Part shown: positions 5,308-7,235 of the stretch, in pieces
Layout: each line of letters opens with the position of its first letter
Position numbering within the stretch: the first letter of the stretch is position 1
DNA from: Minisyncoccota bacterium
Lineage (GTDB): Bacteria > Patescibacteriota > Minisyncoccia > Phycocordibacterales > UBA2100
NCBI GenBank assembly: GCA_018061585.1
Contig: JAGOTU010000046.1
Span: forward strand, 1 to 7,235
Direction of reading: 5' to 3'
Length of the DNA: 7,235 nt
The notes under the pieces: generated by a model
Told to the model about the DNA's origin: nothing
The model's input: only the letters and a program-made list of their open reading frames with translations
Database searches by the model: none
Made by a program: the position numbers and the translations under genes

Positions 5308-5315
5308 ATAGCAGA

Positions 5316-5344
5316 TGGACACACTCACCCGGTCGTTGTACAGT
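5316..5344 (+). promoter_or_regulatory. Promoter of the plus-strand 182-aa gene
   Basis: TGGACA (5316-5321, 5 of 6 to TTGACA) and TACAGT (5339-5344, 4 of 6 to TATAAT) are separated by the optimal 17 nt. Transcription would begin near 5351, which excludes the GTG at 5346 as a start and leaves a short leader to the ATG at 5379. The promoter lies back to back with that of the metallopeptidase gene, so the two may be co-regulated. Confidence 0.5.
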
Positions 5345-5378
5345 CGTGGCCGGTCAAACCTACGACAGGGAAAGCGCA

Positions 5379-5927
5379 ATGCAGAGTCTGCAATTGGCTA
5401 CACTCAGGAATCTGGAACGTAATGCAAGCACAGCGATCGCTCGCATTATCGCCCGCGATGAGAGTGAGGTAGGAAATGGGGCGATATTCCGCCTCTATCA
5501 CCTCACATCTGGCGCCGATTCTATTCGCGGAATGTCTGAGCTCTGGTCCGGCTGGATCGGGGGCCGGTCGAATGCACAGAAGCGACAGACCTACGGTCTG
5601 TTCACGATCGAGAAATCGCTGCGACTCGCGAAGAACCATGCACAGTTCGGGCACCGAACATCGTATGAGAGCGCACGACCCGAAGCACAGGAATACGCCG
5701 GCGCAGTATTGCTCCAAGCGCGTATTCCCGAGATCGATCAGCACGCGGACAGTCTCGTTATAGCCTCCGTGTCTGGGCTTTCAGCCAGCAATGATCAGCG
5801 CACCGCGATCCTCACCGTTGAACTGATGAAATGGCCGCTCGGGGATTCGATCCGCAACCTGATGCAGATCACCGCGGACGACGAGTACCGGCACGTTCGC
5901 GGCAACATTCCCGGCGATGCACCGTAG
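5379..5927 (+). CDS. Hypothetical protein (182 aa), possible ADP-ribosyltransferase-like fold
   Basis: The only plus-strand protein gene I accept. The ATG at 5379 is preceded by AGGGA at 7 nt spacing and by a -35/-10 promoter. A terminator follows the stop by about 25 nt. A GTG at 5346 would add 11 residues but lies upstream of the predicted transcript start. No signal peptide or membrane helix. I do not recognise the family with confidence. Residues 37-51 (FRLYHLTSGADSIRG) and 72-88 (YGLFTIEKSLRLAKNHA), followed by an alternating strand AGAVLLQARIPEI (107-119), recall the H-Y pattern of ART/PARP-like folds, where an LYHGT-like strand is followed by a YFT..A..YA helix. This is a loose resemblance, not a match. 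Trp-rich SELWSGWIGG (53-62) lies between. The gene stands alone between a divergent metallopeptidase gene and convergent lysS, so context gives no function. Confidence 0.72.
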   Translation: MQSLQLATLRNLERNASTAIARIIARDESEVGNGAIFRLYHLTSGADSIRGMSELWSGWIGGRSNAQKRQTYGLFTIEKSLRLAKNHAQFGHRTSYESARPEAQEYAGAVLLQARIPEIDQHADSLVIASVSGLSASNDQRTAILTVELMKWPLGDSIRNLMQITADDEYRHVRGNIPGDAP

Positions 5928-5949
5928 AGCGGATCCGATCTTTCAATGC

Positions 5950-5979
5950 AAAAGGCCGCACGATCGTGCGGCCTTTTTT
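5950..5979. terminator. Bidirectional intrinsic terminator between convergent genes
   Basis: GGCCGCAC (5954-5961), loop GATC and GTGCGGCC (5966-5973) form a perfect 8-bp stem flanked by AAAA (5950-5953) and TTTTTT (5974-5979). The A and T flanks give a U tract on both strands. It lies 26 nt after the stop of the plus-strand gene and 15 nt after the stop of lysS, exactly where a shared terminator for convergent genes belongs. Confidence 0.93.
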
Positions 5980-5988
5980 ATAGACGAT

Positions 5989-7235
5989 TTAATCCGTTTT
6001 TTTTTGTCGTAGCAGCGGGAATATCTGCGCTTCGTGTGCCGGGCGGTTCTCAAGGAATGAAAAGAGTCGTTCAGAGCATCCGAATCCGAAACTCGGCGGC
6101 ATACCGTACTCCATCGCACGTACATAGTCCTCGTCGAGTCGTTGTGCCTCGTCGTCACCCGCATCGCGCAATTTCTGCTGCTCTTCGAATCGTGCGCGCT
6201 GGTCCTGTGGATCGTTCAATTCCGAGAACCCTTTACCCATCTCAGATCCGGCAAGTACCACCTGGAATCGCTCAACGCGATCCGGCTCCCCTGCAACTCG
6301 CTTTGCGAGCGGCTCCAGATATACCGGGACACCCACGAGGAACGCCGGGCCGGAGACCGTCTTTCGTATGAGCTTCCACAAGCCGTCGACGGCGCGCGCT
6401 TTATTCGGCGCGTCGCCAAATACAACACCCGCATTCTTTGCAGCCTGCACGGCCTCTTCCTCAGTGCACGAAATAGCATTGATGCCGTACTCCTTTTGCA
6501 GCACCTCGACAAAATCGATTATGGTCCAGTTATCCGCAAGGTCCACCGTGTGTCCGTTGATCTCGAATGTGTATTTACCGTATACCTCCTTTGCGATCGT
6601 TCGGTACAGCTCCTGGGTGAATTCCATGCCGTCGCGCATGTCCTTGAATGCTTCGTATGATTCCAGCTGCGTGTAGTCCTGGAGATGCTCGCGTGACTGG
6701 CCTTCGTTCCTGAATATGCGGCCGATCTCGAACACTTTCGGATATCCGGCAACAAGCAATCGCTTGAGCCACAGCTCCAATGAAATACGCAGGCTTACGT
6801 CGATATCGAGTGCATTGTGATGCGTTTCGAACGGTCGAGCATCGGCTCCGCCCGGAGTCGATTCCAGAACAGGTGTCTCAACTTCCAAAAATCCACGTTC
6901 AAGATAAAAATTACGGATCGTCTGCCAGAATTTTGAGCGTCGCACGAACATGTCGCGAACGTCCGCATTCAAAAGCACATCGAGGTATCGCTGTCGCAGG
7001 ATCAGCTCTTCGTCTTTTAGTCCGTACCACGCATCCGGTATAGGCAGGATCGATTTTGCGATCATGCGCCACGTTTGCACCTTGATCGACTGCGCACCTC
7101 GTTTGGTTGTGTATGCGGTTCCCGTCAGCTCGATAAAATCACCGGTATCAACGGTTTCCCCGTAGAGCGCGAAAATCGCTGCATCCATATCGTCTTTCTG
7201 TAGCACCGCTTGAATACGCGCACTGCCGTCGTATA
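5989..7235 (-). CDS. lysS: Lysyl-tRNA synthetase (class II), 5' end cut by window edge
   Basis: LysRS is a class II dimeric enzyme that charges tRNA-Lys. The visible 414 residues begin inside the N-terminal OB-fold anticodon-binding domain (YDGSARIQAVLQKDDMD), so about 80-90 residues are missing; the family is about 490-510 aa. Class II motifs in order are motif 1 near GFLEVETPVL (114-123), then TPGGADARPF, motif 2 FEIGRIFRNEG (168-178) with DYTQLE after it, and GKGFSELNDPQDQ near the C terminus, which is typical of LysRS. Motif 3 is GFGCSER (383-389). Here one residue is missing compared with the usual GxGxGxDR spacing, and the last glycine is not in its normal place. The protein ends LLRQKKTD. 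It is convergent with the 182-aa gene and shares its terminator. Family assignment is firm; activity with this motif 3 is presumed. Confidence 0.95.
   Translation of the reverse strand, partial: YDGSARIQAVLQKDDMDAAIFALYGETVDTGDFIELTGTAYTTKRGAQSIKVQTWRMIAKSILPIPDAWYGLKDEELILRQRYLDVLLNADVRDMFVRRSKFWQTIRNFYLERGFLEVETPVLESTPGGADARPFETHHNALDIDVSLRISLELWLKRLLVAGYPKVFEIGRIFRNEGQSREHLQDYTQLESYEAFKDMRDGMEFTQELYRTIAKEVYGKYTFEINGHTVDLADNWTIIDFVEVLQKEYGINAISCTEEEAVQAAKNAGVVFGDAPNKARAVDGLWKLIRKTVSGPAFLVGVPVYLEPLAKRVAGEPDRVERFQVVLAGSEMGKGFSELNDPQDQRARFEEQQKLRDAGDDEAQRLDEDYVRAMEYGMPPSFGFGCSERLFSFLENRPAHEAQIFPLLRQKKTD

Noticed and set aside
5346..5378. GTG start at 5346 for the plus-strand gene
   Set aside because: It lies only 1 nt after the -10 hexamer; the ATG at 5379 has a proper AGGGA ribosome binding site.
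5296..5379. Extended start of the metallopeptidase at 5379
   Set aside because: The added residues are Arg/Tyr-rich and unlike the family, and would cross the divergent promoter region.
1..7235. CRISPR array, insertion sequence, integrase or prophage
   Set aside because: No regularly spaced direct repeats, transposase or integrase motifs, or paired terminal repeats were seen; the genes are core housekeeping.

Overview
The window looks like part of a compact bacterial chromosome. The two best-supported assignments are a DNA-repair helicase and three tRNA enzymes: UvrB, a tRNA-guanine transglycosylase and the tyrosyl- and lysyl-tRNA synthetases. Several traits suggest a member of the Patescibacteria / Candidate Phyla Radiation (Parcubacteria-like). 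Most starts lack Shine-Dalgarno sequences, spacing is short, and the Tgt, UvrB and LysRS sequences carry insertions or motif changes relative to the textbook families. This placement is inference and was not checked by any search. No mobile element, CRISPR array, tRNA or rRNA was seen.

Layout, left to right. Minus strand: the N-terminal 553 codons of uvrB (cut by the left edge), a weak terminator, tgt, a 41-codon very basic small ORF, and tyrS. tyrS, the small ORF and tgt are separated by only 13 and 24 nt and probably form one transcription unit. Upstream of tyrS lies about 520 bp without a protein gene (4358-4878). It holds two strong intrinsic terminators on the minus strand, two plausible promoters and a 42-bp perfect inverted repeat. 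The simplest reading is two consecutive minus-strand structured RNAs, of about 220 and 130 nt. Next come a minus-strand zincin-like metallopeptidase gene (PF06262-like) and, divergent from it, a plus-strand 182-aa protein of unknown family. A strong bidirectional terminator separates that gene from convergent lysS, whose 5' end is cut by the right edge.

How it works together: tyrS and lysS charge tRNAs and tgt modifies tRNA wobble guanines, so the window is mainly a translation neighbourhood with nucleotide excision repair (uvrB) at its end. The most striking regulatory pattern is a -10-like element (TANNNT or GATAAT, three times as TGN-TANNNT) exactly 6-7 nt upstream of the ATG of uvrB, tgt, tyrS and the metallopeptidase gene, with no Shine-Dalgarno. 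This is what leaderless mRNAs would look like. The 182-aa plus-strand gene instead has a -35/-10 promoter followed by a short leader and an AGGGA ribosome binding site.
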